Origin: Oceanobacter antarcticus
GTDB taxonomy: Bacteria > Pseudomonadota > Gammaproteobacteria > Pseudomonadales > Oceanobacteraceae
Length of the DNA stretch: 64,000 nt
NCBI RefSeq assembly: GCF_044962685.1
Contig: NZ_JBBKTX010000012.1
Coordinates: 76,898 to 140,897, forward strand
Direction: 5' to 3'
The notes under the pieces were generated by a model. The model was not told where the DNA came from and searched no databases. It saw only the letters and a list, made by a program, of their open reading frames with translations. This document shows, in pieces, positions 7,451 to 17,098 of this stretch. The position numbers and the translations under genes were made by a program. The number at the start of each line of letters is the position of its first letter. Position 1 is the stretch's first letter.

Positions 7451-7534
7451 TGCTTTCTGCTTTCTGCTTTCTGCTTTCTGCTTTCTGCTTTCTGCTTTCT
7501 GCTTTCTGCTTTCTGCTTTCTGCTTTCTGCTTTC
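7451..7534 (+). repeat. Heptanucleotide tandem repeat, 12 copies of TGCTTTC
   Basis: Twelve perfect TGCTTTC units run without interruption for 84 bp in the 196-bp gap between the gene ending at 7352 and the convergent glgP stop at 7549. A seven-base unit shifts reading frame with every unit gained or lost. It ends 15 bp beyond the 3' end of glgP and lies in the trailer of both transcripts. Confidence 0.97.
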
Positions 7535-7548
7535 CGGTTATTGCCGCT

Positions 7549-10071
7549 TCAGTCTCCGTCACCTACCGGTGTCAATTTCCAGATCTCCTCATTGTACTGA
7601 CTGATGGTGCGGTCGGTGGAGAACACACCACTACGGGCAGAGTTGATAATGCTCATGCTGGTCCAGCGTTCGACGTTGCGGAAAGCCGTGGCGGCTTGCT
7701 GCTGGGCATCAACAAAACTGCGGAAATCGGCCAGTGTCACCCAAGGGTCGCCAGGTGATTTCATGCCATTGATCAGGTCGTCAAACAGGCCGGGTTCAAA
7801 GTGGTTGAAGTGACCGGATTCCAACAGGTTGAAGACGCTTTGCAGGTCATGATCACTGTCGATATAGCTTTGAGGATGATACTGGTGCCGTAGCTCAGCC
7901 ACTTCGTCGGTTTTCAGGCCAAACAGGAAGAAGTTGTCTTCGCCCGCAGCTTCGAGGATTTCCACGTTGGCGCCATCAAGGGTGCCAATGGTCACGGCAC
8001 CGTTCATCATGAACTTCATATTACCAGTGCCGGAGGCTTCTTTACCGGCGGTGGATATCTGCTCCGACAGATCGGTGCCAGGGGCGATGATTTCCATGAC
8101 CGATACCCGGTAGTTGGGAATAAACGCCAGTTTCAGCTTGTCGCCGACTTCCGGGTCGTTGTTGATGATGTCGGCCACGTTGTTAACCAGCTTGATGATG
8201 GTTTTGGCCATAAAGTAACCCGGTGCGGCCTTGCCACCAATCAGCACACAACGGTTGGTCCAGTTGGCGGTGTCACCCCGTTTGATACGGGTGTACAGGT
8301 GGATCACGTGTAATACGTTCAGTAATTGGCGCTTGTACTCGTGAATGCGTTTGACCTGGACGTCGAACATGGAATCCGGGTTAAAAACAACGCCGGTATC
8401 TTGTTGTACCAGTTGTGCGAGACGTTTTTTGTTGTTGCGTTTGACTTCAATCCAGGCTTGACGGAATGAGTGGTTGTCGATCTGTTGTTCGATGGCGGTC
8501 AGTTCGTCCAGATGGGTAATCCAGCCTTCACCGATGGTGTCGGCCAGCAGTTTGCGTAATCCGGGGTTGGAGCTGGCAATCCAGCGGCGCTGGGTCACAC
8601 CGTTGGTCTTGTTGTTGAATTTCCATGGCCACAGTTGGTAAAAATCGTTGAACAGACCATCTTTCAGCAGTTGTGAGTGCAGCGCCGCGACGCCATTCAC
8701 CGAGAAGCTGCCAACAATGGCGAGGTAGGCCATACGCACGTTCTGGTGTTCGTCGATCACCGACATCTGCCGCAGACGATCATTGTCGCCAGGCCATTTC
8801 ATCGCTACCTGCTTGAGGAAACGGGTATTGATTTCATAAATAATGTCGAGCAAGCGTGGCAGCAGTTTCTGGAACAACGAGACTTGCCAGCGTTCCAGTG
8901 CTTCCGGCAGCAGGGTGTGGTTGGTATAGGCCATGCAGTTGCTGGTGATTTTCCAGGCCTTGTCCCACTCCAGCCCCAGGTCGTCAATCAGGATTCGCAT
9001 CAGCTCGACGACCGCCAGACTCGGGTGGGTATCATTGAGCTGGAAGACGTTGTGGGTATCGAAGTCGTCGACGTTGTGACCGTGTTGTTCAATCCATTGG
9101 GCCACCACATCTTGCAGCGAGGCTGAGACCAGGAAGTACTGCTGTTTCAGGCGCAGTTCCTTGCCGTTTTCACTGGCGTCGTTGGGGTACAACACCATGG
9201 TGATATTTTCGGCTTCGGCCTTGGAAGATACTGCTTCGAAGTAGGAGCCCCGGTTAAATTCGGAGAAGTTGAATATTTCGGTGGCCTGGGCTGACCATAA
9301 CCGCAGGGTATTGACGGTGTTGTTTTTGTAGCCAGGAATCGGTACGTCGTACGGCACCGCCAGTACTTCTTCGGTGTCTTCCCAGCGTACGGTCAGACGG
9401 CCGGTCTGATGATCGCGGTAGGGACGGGATACGCCCCCAAAGCGGATCACGCGGGTGTATTCGCGGCGCTGGAATTCCCACGGGTAGCTATCGTAGCCAA
9501 GCCAATGATCTGGAGCTTCAATCTGGTGGCCGTTCTGGATCAGCTGTTTGAACATGCCGTATTCATAACGCAGGCCGTAGCCCATCACTGGCAGTCGCAG
9601 GGTGGCACAGGAGTCCATAAAGCAGGCCGCCAGTCGACCAAGACCACCATTGCCGAGGCCGGCATCGGCTTCGGCATCTTCGATGTGTTCCAGCGCCAGG
9701 CCCAATTTATAAATGGCCAGGTCGACCTTGTCTTCGATACCGAGGTTGAGCATGTTGTTGCTCAGCGAGCGGCCGATAAGAAACTCCATCGACAGGTAAT
9801 AAGCTTTTTTGCTTTTTTCCTGATGGTAACCGGCCCAGGTTTGCTTCCACAGCTTCATCACCCGGTCGCGTACGGCATAGGCCAGTGCCTTGTAGTGGTA
9901 GTCGGGTTCTGAGGCCAGATTGCGACCCAGCATGTTGTAGAGGTAGTTAACAAAATCCTCTTCGATGTCGGTGACGTTCATACCGACTTTTTTCAACAGC
10001 TCTTCAATTAACTCGCGTTGTGCTTGTGGAGACAGGGTTTCCGGGGTTGCCGCATGTGTAGGTTCCGACAT
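7549..10071 (-). CDS. glgP: Glycogen/maltodextrin phosphorylase
   Basis: An 840-residue GT35 phosphorylase that releases glucose-1-phosphate from glycogen or maltodextrin ends. The pyridoxal-phosphate lysine is in SGTGNMKFMMNGA, followed by the conserved GTLDGANVEI. The N-terminal GLGNGGLGRLAACFMDS and the central KRIHEYKRQLLNVL are also family landmarks. It is preceded by CAGGAGAACAGCACA. It is the last gene of the six-gene operon and follows glgA after 20 bp. The long N-terminus (about 40 residues before the core) is usual for bacterial enzymes. GlgP and MalP cannot be separated from sequence alone, but the operon favours GlgP. Confidence 0.95.
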   Translation of the reverse strand: MSEPTHAATPETLSPQAQRELIEELLKKVGMNVTDIEEDFVNYLYNMLGRNLASEPDYHYKALAYAVRDRVMKLWKQTWAGYHQEKSKKAYYLSMEFLIGRSLSNNMLNLGIEDKVDLAIYKLGLALEHIEDAEADAGLGNGGLGRLAACFMDSCATLRLPVMGYGLRYEYGMFKQLIQNGHQIEAPDHWLGYDSYPWEFQRREYTRVIRFGGVSRPYRDHQTGRLTVRWEDTEEVLAVPYDVPIPGYKNNTVNTLRLWSAQATEIFNFSEFNRGSYFEAVSSKAEAENITMVLYPNDASENGKELRLKQQYFLVSASLQDVVAQWIEQHGHNVDDFDTHNVFQLNDTHPSLAVVELMRILIDDLGLEWDKAWKITSNCMAYTNHTLLPEALERWQVSLFQKLLPRLLDIIYEINTRFLKQVAMKWPGDNDRLRQMSVIDEHQNVRMAYLAIVGSFSVNGVAALHSQLLKDGLFNDFYQLWPWKFNNKTNGVTQRRWIASSNPGLRKLLADTIGEGWITHLDELTAIEQQIDNHSFRQAWIEVKRNNKKRLAQLVQQDTGVVFNPDSMFDVQVKRIHEYKRQLLNVLHVIHLYTRIKRGDTANWTNRCVLIGGKAAPGYFMAKTIIKLVNNVADIINNDPEVGDKLKLAFIPNYRVSVMEIIAPGTDLSEQISTAGKEASGTGNMKFMMNGAVTIGTLDGANVEILEAAGEDNFFLFGLKTDEVAELRHQYHPQSYIDSDHDLQSVFNLLESGHFNHFEPGLFDDLINGMKSPGDPWVTLADFRSFVDAQQQAATAFRNVERWTSMSIINSARSGVFSTDRTISQYNEEIWKLTPVGDGD

Positions 10072-10091
10072 TGTGCTGTTCTCCTGCTGAA

Positions 10092-11558
10092 TTACTGAAT
10101 CAGGTTCAGATATTGTTGGGCGCTGTCTTGCCAGCCAAAGTGCTGTTGCATGCCTTGTTTCTGCAATTTTTGCCAGCTCCGTTTTTTACCAAACAGGTAC
10201 AGGGCGTGTTGCAGTGTTGATTTCAGGGCGTGCAGGCTGGGGTCGTAGAACACGAAGCCCGTCGCCGTACCATTGTCGAGGTTCTCGACCGTAGCATTGA
10301 CGACGGTGTCTGCGAGGCCGCCGGTGCTGTGCACAATCGGTGGGGTGCCATACATCAGGCTATAAATCTGGTTAAGGCCACAGGGTTCAAAGCGGGATGG
10401 CATCAGGAATATGTCGGAGCCCGCTTCCACCAGGTGGGCCAGTGCCTCGGAATAGCCGAGATATACCAGCACCCTGCGGGGATAATAAATGGCCAGTCGC
10501 TGTAATGCGTCATGGTGCTCACGGTCACCGCTTCCCAGTACGACAAATATGGCATTTTCCTGCTCAAGGATGTGCGGAATCAGGTCGAGTACCAGATCCA
10601 CGCCTTTTTGCCAGACCAGACGCCCGACCATGCCGATCACCGGTATGTTTGGGTCTATTTCGGATTCGTGCCAGCCAAAATGATTGAGCAGGGCTCTTTT
10701 GTTTTCGGCTTTGGCGGCTACCCGGCCTTTTTCGGCGCTGTAGGTGCGGGCAATCAAACGGTCGGTTGCCGGGTTCCAGACGTCCTGGTCGATGCCGTTG
10801 ATAATACCCACCAGGCGGCCTTCGCCCAGTTTGCGGGCCATCACGCCTTCCAGTCCGTAGGCGAATTCTGGCCAGGTAATCTCTTTGGCGTAGGTCGGGC
10901 TGACGGTGGTGACCCAATCGGCTTTTTCGATGCCTGCTTTTAACATCGACATCTGGCCATGGAATTCCAGCCCGCCTTCGGCGCTCCACCAGTGCCATGG
11001 CAGGTTCAGGTAGTTGAACAGGCTGTTGGGGAAATTGCCCTGATAGGCCATGTTGTGAATGGTAAAGATAGTGGTTGGTGGTTGTGACTCTTCCGCCAAA
11101 AATGCCGGTACCAGCCCGGTTTGCCAGTCATTGGCTTGCACCAGGTCAGCACGCCAGCCGATGCCATGTTTGTCCATCGCCAGTTCGGCAACAATGCGGG
11201 AGAACACGCCGAAACGTTCACCGTTGTCCCACCAGTCACTACCGTCGGCGGCCAGATACGGGTTGCCAGGGCGATCAAACAGCTCCGGGATATCGACAAT
11301 CCACAGCGGCACATCGATACCGCTGCTGCGGGCTGCCTTGATCACTACCGGGTGGTCGTAAAAAGTTGTACCCGTGTGGAATTCGGCAATCTTGTGGACG
11401 TCGGTGAGTTTTTCCCACACGGCCAGGTAACCGGGCAGCACGACCCGTACCTGATGGTCGAGCCGGGAGTAGGCATTGGGCAGGCCGCCCGATACATCCG
11501 CCAGACCGCCGGTCTTGATGACCGGATGAATTTCGGAAGTGGCAAACAATATATTCAT
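10092..11558 (-). CDS. glgA: Glycogen synthase (ADP-glucose)
   Basis: A 488-residue GT5 glycosyltransferase that extends alpha-1,4-glucan from ADP-glucose. The ADP-glucose-binding motif KTGGLADVSGGLP is at residues ~16-28. The C-terminal Rossmann domain carries GMVGRLVWQKG and EPCGLNQIYSLMYG followed by STGGLADTV, the catalytic Glu region. Length is typical of bacterial GlgA. It lies between glgB (17 bp upstream) and glgP (20 bp downstream), so synthesis and breakdown enzymes are co-transcribed. Confidence 0.95.
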   Translation of the reverse strand: MNILFATSEIHPVIKTGGLADVSGGLPNAYSRLDHQVRVVLPGYLAVWEKLTDVHKIAEFHTGTTFYDHPVVIKAARSSGIDVPLWIVDIPELFDRPGNPYLAADGSDWWDNGERFGVFSRIVAELAMDKHGIGWRADLVQANDWQTGLVPAFLAEESQPPTTIFTIHNMAYQGNFPNSLFNYLNLPWHWWSAEGGLEFHGQMSMLKAGIEKADWVTTVSPTYAKEITWPEFAYGLEGVMARKLGEGRLVGIINGIDQDVWNPATDRLIARTYSAEKGRVAAKAENKRALLNHFGWHESEIDPNIPVIGMVGRLVWQKGVDLVLDLIPHILEQENAIFVVLGSGDREHHDALQRLAIYYPRRVLVYLGYSEALAHLVEAGSDIFLMPSRFEPCGLNQIYSLMYGTPPIVHSTGGLADTVVNATVENLDNGTATGFVFYDPSLHALKSTLQHALYLFGKKRSWQKLQKQGMQQHFGWQDSAQQYLNLIQ

Positions 11559-11575
11559 GGAGGATTCGGACCCTT

Positions 11576-13753
11576 TTAACCCTGATATTTCAGCACCACT
11601 GCGCCCAACGGTGGAATAGTCACCGTCGCTGAACAGGGTTTACCCATTAGAGGTTGCTCTTGTGTGAAAACGATGCCCTGATTACCGACATTGCTGCCGC
11701 CGTACAGGCTGGCATCGGTATTGAGGATTTCTTGCCAGGTGCCAGGGTGTGGCATGCCGACCTGGTAGTGCTGGCGTGGTAGCGGTAAAAAATTGAACAG
11801 GCAGACCATGTATTCCTGGCCGCCCTTGCGAATAAAGCTCAGCAAGGAATGCTGCTGGTCGTTGCATTCGATCCACTCGAATCCCTGTTGCTCAAATTCA
11901 TACTGATGCAGGGCCGGGGCTTGCCGGTACAGCCGGTTGAGGTCGCACACCAGTTGCTGGATACCTTTGTGATCGGGGTAGTTGAGCAGGTTCCAATCGA
12001 GGGAAACGGTTTCGTTCCATTCTGTCCATTGCCCCATTTCGCCCCCCATAAACAGCAGCTTTTTGCCGGGGTTGAGCCATTGCCAGGCTAATAACAGACG
12101 TAGGTTGGCCATTTTCTGCCAGTTGTCGCCGGGCATTTTACCTGCCAGTGAGCCTTTCAGATGTACCACCTCGTCGTGGGACAGCGGTAAAACGAAGTTT
12201 TCACTGTAGGCGTACATTTGACTGAAGGTCAGTTGGTTGTGGTGGTGACTGCGGTAAATCGGATCTTGCTTGAAATAACGCAGAGTGTCGTTCATCCAGC
12301 CCATATTCCACTTCATCGAGAAACCGAGGCCACCCATCCAGGTTGGACGGGATACCAGCGGCCAGGAGGTGGATTCCTCCGCCATCATCAGCGCACCAGG
12401 GCACTGGGCGTGGACTTCGTGGTTCAGGGTCTTGATAAATTCGACGGCTTCCAGATTCTCATTGCCGCCATAGCGGTTGGGCAGCCACTGGCCGTCTTCG
12501 CGGGCATAGTCGAGACACAACATGGAGGCCACGGCATCAACTCGCAGACCATCGATGTGGAATTCCTGTAGCCAGTAGAGGGCATTGGCAATGAGGAAAT
12601 TACGTACCTCGTTACGGCCGTAGTTAAAAATGTAGGTGCCCCATTCCAGGTGTTCTCCCTGGCGTGGGTCTTGGTGTTCGTACAGTGCGGTGCCGTCGAA
12701 GCGGGCGAGGGCAAAATCATCACGGGGGAAGTGGGCCGGTACCCAGTCGAGGAAGACGCCAATACCATGCTGGTGCAGCAGGTCAATCAGGTAACGCAGG
12801 TCATCGGGAGTGCCAAACCGGCTGGTTGGGGCGTAATAGCCGGAGGTCTGGTAACCCCAGGACTGATCGAGAGGGTGCTCGGCGACCGGTAGCAACTCCA
12901 CATGGGTAAAGCCGGTGTGCTGCAAATAGCCGAGCAGGCGCTGGGCCAGTGCGCGGTAATTGAGAAAATTGCCTTGCTCATCGCGTGCCCAGGAACCCAG
13001 ATGCAGTTCATAAATACTGATCGGCTGGTGTTGCCAGTCGGCTTCGGCACGTTGTTGCATCCACTGCTGGTCTTGCCAGAGATGTTGGCTGCGGCAAACC
13101 ACCGAAGCGGTTTCCGGGCGCATTTCCATCTGGCTGGCGTAGGGGTCGGTTTTGATGCGCAGGGCATTGTTGTGGCCACAGAGGATTTCGAACTTGTAGA
13201 GGTCACCGCACTGCAGTCCGGGAATAAACAGCTCCCACACGCCGGAGCTGCCACAGACGCGCATGGGGTGGCGCAGACCATGCCAGTTGTTGAAGTTGCC
13301 AATCACCGACACCCGTTTGGCGGCCGGTGCCCAGACGGCAAAATACACGCCGTCGACGCCATCAATGCAGCTGGGGTGCGCGCCGAGCAGATTATAAATG
13401 TGCCAGTGGCGACCTTCGGCAAACAGATGCAGGTCGAGGTCGCCTGCCTGTTGGGCAAACGACCAGGGTGATACCATGTCATGGCGAACCCCGTCGTCTT
13501 CTTCCCAGGCGATACGATAGTGCTGCGGTAGCCGGTTTTTCTGATCTTCACTGAGGTGAGCGACAAAACAGGCGGAGCCTGCCAGTGGTTGCAGTGGCTG
13601 GCCTTCGAGCCAGCCCTTGTTGGCTCCGGGTAACCAAACCCGGACTAGCCAGCCGTTGTTATCGCGGTGTAAACCCAGAAAGCTGAAAGGGTCACCATGT
13701 ACTCCGTTTTCCATCCATTGCAGGTGTTGTGACACGTCTGCTGTTTCAGTCAT
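11576..13753 (-). CDS. glgB: 1,4-alpha-glucan branching enzyme
   Basis: A 725-residue GH13_9 enzyme that introduces alpha-1,6 branches into glycogen. The N-terminal ~110 residues are an extra N-domain, followed by CBM48 (YFAVWAPAAKRVSVIGNFNNW), the (beta/alpha)8 barrel and a C-terminal beta domain. The catalytic Asp is in DGLRVDAVASML and the Glu in MMAEEST; the third Asp is in PLSHDEVVH. It starts 14 bp after the malQ stop. Confidence 0.96.
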   Translation of the reverse strand: MTETADVSQHLQWMENGVHGDPFSFLGLHRDNNGWLVRVWLPGANKGWLEGQPLQPLAGSACFVAHLSEDQKNRLPQHYRIAWEEDDGVRHDMVSPWSFAQQAGDLDLHLFAEGRHWHIYNLLGAHPSCIDGVDGVYFAVWAPAAKRVSVIGNFNNWHGLRHPMRVCGSSGVWELFIPGLQCGDLYKFEILCGHNNALRIKTDPYASQMEMRPETASVVCRSQHLWQDQQWMQQRAEADWQHQPISIYELHLGSWARDEQGNFLNYRALAQRLLGYLQHTGFTHVELLPVAEHPLDQSWGYQTSGYYAPTSRFGTPDDLRYLIDLLHQHGIGVFLDWVPAHFPRDDFALARFDGTALYEHQDPRQGEHLEWGTYIFNYGRNEVRNFLIANALYWLQEFHIDGLRVDAVASMLCLDYAREDGQWLPNRYGGNENLEAVEFIKTLNHEVHAQCPGALMMAEESTSWPLVSRPTWMGGLGFSMKWNMGWMNDTLRYFKQDPIYRSHHHNQLTFSQMYAYSENFVLPLSHDEVVHLKGSLAGKMPGDNWQKMANLRLLLAWQWLNPGKKLLFMGGEMGQWTEWNETVSLDWNLLNYPDHKGIQQLVCDLNRLYRQAPALHQYEFEQQGFEWIECNDQQHSLLSFIRKGGQEYMVCLFNFLPLPRQHYQVGMPHPGTWQEILNTDASLYGGSNVGNQGIVFTQEQPLMGKPCSATVTIPPLGAVVLKYQG

Positions 13754-13767
13754 GTTGGTTCTCTTGG

Positions 13768-15159
13768 TCAGCAGGGGGAGCGTTTGGCGGCATCCGCCAA
13801 CGCAGCAATCCGTTGTGCCAGGGTACTGGTCAGTTGTTGTGGATCATAACGCCATTGCCAGTTGTCGACGATGGTTCCGGGGGTATTCATTCGGGCCTGA
13901 TTATCCAGGCCCAGGAAATCCTGCAACGGCACAATGGCCATGTGGGCAGGCGAGTGGAAGGCGGCGTTGATCAGCGGCCAGGGCATATCGCCAGTTGTCA
14001 GGTCAAGTTGCGACAGTATCCAGCTTTTCTGACCCTCGTCCTGTAATGCCTGCCACCAGCCCAAGGTGGTTTCGTTGTCGTGGGTGCCGGTATAAACCAC
14101 CGAGTTTTCTACCTGCTCGGCCAACGCATGGGGGTTGTCGGGCAAGCCGTTAAAACCGAATTGCAGTACTGACATACCGGGCAGACCAAAGGATTCCTTC
14201 AGCGCCACCACTTCCGGGGTAATGATACCGAGGTCTTCGGCGATCACGGGCAGTGGATTATGGCTGGCTTGTAACGCCGCCAGCAGTTTATGCCCCGGTG
14301 CCTTGACCCAGGTTCCCTGCATGGCTGTTGGTTCACTGGCGACGATTTCCCAACTGGCTTCGAGGCCACGGAAATGGTCGATACGCACCAGATCAAACAG
14401 TTCCAGGCTCCAGGCCATGCGCTGTTGCCACCAGTGAAAGCCGTTGGCCTCCATAGTGGGCCAGTTGTAGTGGGGGTTGCCCCAGCGCTGGCCGGTTTCA
14501 GAAAAATAATCCGGTGGCACGCCGGTCACGACGGTGGGGTCGAGGTTATCGTCGAGCCTGAATTCGTCGGGATTGCTCCAGACATCAACACTGTCGTAGG
14601 CAACAAAAATCGGAATATCCCCAAACAGCCGGATACCACGGGTATTGGCGTCGGCTTTCAGTTGTTGCCAGCACTGGATCAGGGCAAATTGTTGCGTACA
14701 GATGGCCTGCAGCTCGGCAACATGGCTTTGGTCGAGTTGCGCCAGAGCCTGAGGATTACGGAACTTGTAGATATCGGGCCACTGATTCCAGGCGCTGCCC
14801 CCGAACAGGCTTTTTAATAATGTAAAACGAGCGTAAGGCAACAGCCAGTGGGGCGGATTGGCCATAAAAGTCGCCAGCGCTTGTGGGTCAACCTCTGCTT
14901 GCCAGTTGTCAGGCAACAAGGCTGGATTAAACGCAAAAGCCGAGATTCCCTGATAGGGCGACAGGCCATCCAGCGGTTCGGTTAACGGCAGCATCTGCCA
15001 CACTGTCAGGTGAGCGGCTGTCATCCAGTCGAGAAACGTCCCTGCTGTGGCATCCAGTTTGCCGGAGGGCAGCGAGGTGGGATGGAGCAGAATCCCGGCG
15101 CAGCGGGCATCGGTTGTTGCGGTAGTCACTGTCGTAGCCGCTGTAGCTGTAGTCGCCAT
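13768..15159 (-). CDS. malQ: 4-alpha-glucanotransferase (amylomaltase)
   Basis: A GH77 enzyme of about 463 residues that transfers maltodextrin segments and recycles short oligomers left by phosphorylase. Catalytic blocks are VRIDHFRGLEASWE (nucleophile Asp), VIAEDLGIITPEV (acid/base Glu) and YTGTHDNETTLGWW. The start is placed at the second of two in-frame ATGs (15159) because GAGCAGGG directly abuts the first one (15165). The first ~16 residues are almost only Ala, Thr and Val (ATTATAATTVTTATT), an unusual low-complexity leader not found in typical amylomaltases. It lacks the extra N-terminal domains of E. coli MalQ. Confidence 0.93.
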   Translation of the reverse strand: MATTATAATTVTTATTDARCAGILLHPTSLPSGKLDATAGTFLDWMTAAHLTVWQMLPLTEPLDGLSPYQGISAFAFNPALLPDNWQAEVDPQALATFMANPPHWLLPYARFTLLKSLFGGSAWNQWPDIYKFRNPQALAQLDQSHVAELQAICTQQFALIQCWQQLKADANTRGIRLFGDIPIFVAYDSVDVWSNPDEFRLDDNLDPTVVTGVPPDYFSETGQRWGNPHYNWPTMEANGFHWWQQRMAWSLELFDLVRIDHFRGLEASWEIVASEPTAMQGTWVKAPGHKLLAALQASHNPLPVIAEDLGIITPEVVALKESFGLPGMSVLQFGFNGLPDNPHALAEQVENSVVYTGTHDNETTLGWWQALQDEGQKSWILSQLDLTTGDMPWPLINAAFHSPAHMAIVPLQDFLGLDNQARMNTPGTIVDNWQWRYDPQQLTSTLAQRIAALADAAKRSPC

Positions 15160-15171
15160 TATCATCCCTGC

Positions 15172-16899
15172 TCAGTTGCGAATCATGGTGCCCGAATGGT
15201 TGGAATGGCTGCCGCCACTGGACTGCAGCCGGGTGATATTGTCCGGTGGTGCCAGTTTTAACAGCTGATAGAGTTTTTCCAGATGACGCTGATACAGCAG
15301 GGTAAAGTCGCGTACCGAGTCGGCCGGGTTGTAGTCACCAAACCACCAGAACCAGTCGGAACCTTCACATACGGCCAGCTGGTGAGTGGCTACTTCGAGT
15401 TCGCTATCACTCAGTTGCTGGCTGGCGACAACGCTGTCGAACGCCTGTTTGGCTTCCACCAACAGATCCCAGCCGATGTTTTTGTCCTTGTCTCCAATCC
15501 AGGTCGAGAAGCTGCCATAGACCCAGCTACCAGCCTTGAGCACCGGCAAGTCGCGCACCTTGGCGTTCTGATCCAGGGCATCGGAAAAGGTAGTCATTTC
15601 CACACGGGGATGTTCGGTCAGGGTTTGGTAAAGGGTTTCAAGGAAGGTGTAACCGTTATCCGGGTAATATTCCCAGGGGTTCTCGCCGTCGAGAATCACC
15701 GCCACCACATGCTCTTCGACCTGATCGCCAAGATGGTTGGCGATGTTGTCGAGGTTGTGGGCGAAGTTGTTGGCAGCGTCTTGCGGGTTCCAGGTTTTGT
15801 ATTCAAAACCGATCAGGTCAGACATGCCGTCATCGCGGAAAAACAGCGCACAGTGCTGGTCTTTATGGCGCATCGGCTGGTACAGCGCCCGTTTTGAGGA
15901 GATGGCGTGGACATCCAGCCGTGAGGCTTCGCAGGAATGTCGCCATACCCCTTCACCGGAGGCGGTCCAGCGAATATCAAACTCGTCGAGCAAGCCGACC
16001 GCAGCGCTGGAAACTGCACCTTCCGATAACCAGATCCCGGACGGTGCCTTGCCAAAGAAGTGCCGGAACTGCTCAATGCCATGCTGCATATGCCAACGCG
16101 CCCGTGCGTAACCGTCGGGATAGCCGGGATGCTCCGGCAAGGCGGCATCCGGCATGGCATCGCGGGTGGTATTGAAGTCGATCAACAGCGGCACAATCGG
16201 ATGGCCATAAGGGGTCATGGAGATTTCAATCTGGCCACTATCCTGCAGTTGGCGATAACGCGGCACGATGTCTTCAAGAATATCCGCCATGATCAACACC
16301 AGGGTTTGCTGGTCGTCACGGTTGAAATGTTCTTCTGCCAGGCCCTTGTTAATCAGCTGTTCAACCCGTTCGTCACGCAGGCGCAGGGAATGACCCATCC
16401 AGGCGAGGTGATACCAGACCAGCAGGTCGGTAAAAAACGCGGTGTTGAAATACGACAGGCTGGTTGCATCTTTGATGCCTTGTATTTGATCGGCTCTGGC
16501 CATATCCAGCAATTTGCGGAATGGCGGAAAGACATCAATCATGGTCGGGGCAAACGCCTTGTTGCACGATTGCAGGATCTCAAACCGGGTATCGAGGTCG
16601 TCTTCCACCGCCATGGCACCGGCCACCAGATTCAGCAAGCGGTCACCCATCGGCTGACCGTTGGCCAGCCATTGACGCATCTGGAGGGCGTAGTCATCAA
16701 GTTGTTCCAGTAACACCGGAGCAAAGTTCACCACCACCCGTGCCGCCGGATTGTTTTCCAGGTGCGCGGCCATGTCGGAATAATCCTTGATGGCGTGCAG
16801 GTAAACCCACGGCAGGCGGTACTGGCCGTCGAGTCCATCACGATAGTGCGGCTGGTGCATATGCCAGCAAATAACCAGTTTGATCTTGTTTGGCTGCAT
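15172..16899 (-). CDS. GH57 family alpha-amylase/glucanotransferase-like enzyme
   Basis: A 575-residue glycoside hydrolase of family 57. Conserved region 1 is HMHQPHYR at residues ~14-21. The catalytic Glu lies in GIWLSEGAVSSAAV near residue 288, and the partner Asp is expected in ALFFRDDGMSDLIGF. Members linked to glycogen genes act on alpha-1,4-glucans as amylase, glucanotransferase or branching enzyme; which of these applies is not decided by the sequence. There is a 199-bp gap from glgC upstream, so an internal promoter is possible, while malQ follows after 12 bp. Confidence 0.9.
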   Translation of the reverse strand: MQPNKIKLVICWHMHQPHYRDGLDGQYRLPWVYLHAIKDYSDMAAHLENNPAARVVVNFAPVLLEQLDDYALQMRQWLANGQPMGDRLLNLVAGAMAVEDDLDTRFEILQSCNKAFAPTMIDVFPPFRKLLDMARADQIQGIKDATSLSYFNTAFFTDLLVWYHLAWMGHSLRLRDERVEQLINKGLAEEHFNRDDQQTLVLIMADILEDIVPRYRQLQDSGQIEISMTPYGHPIVPLLIDFNTTRDAMPDAALPEHPGYPDGYARARWHMQHGIEQFRHFFGKAPSGIWLSEGAVSSAAVGLLDEFDIRWTASGEGVWRHSCEASRLDVHAISSKRALYQPMRHKDQHCALFFRDDGMSDLIGFEYKTWNPQDAANNFAHNLDNIANHLGDQVEEHVVAVILDGENPWEYYPDNGYTFLETLYQTLTEHPRVEMTTFSDALDQNAKVRDLPVLKAGSWVYGSFSTWIGDKDKNIGWDLLVEAKQAFDSVVASQQLSDSELEVATHQLAVCEGSDWFWWFGDYNPADSVRDFTLLYQRHLEKLYQLLKLAPPDNITRLQSSGGSHSNHSGTMIRN

Positions 16900-17098
16900 C
16901 TCGAACTGTCCGTTATGGGGGCGGGTTCAGTGGTTCTTGTCTAACAGGTTGTTGATTTTCTATCTGCGTGGCCACTGCGTTGTTAAAAACAGGCTCAAAT
17001 CGGTCATTTATCTCGTATAAACTCCCTCTTTTCGCCGGTTTTTGCCTTGCATTGACTGTCTCGAAAACAAAAATCAACAGCCTGCTAAGGGGTCGTGT

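Noticed and set aside
7451..7534. Coding of the TGCTTTC array as a repeat protein (frames through 7330-7758)
   Set aside because: These frames overlap the 3' end of glgP and have no start signals; the array is intergenic.
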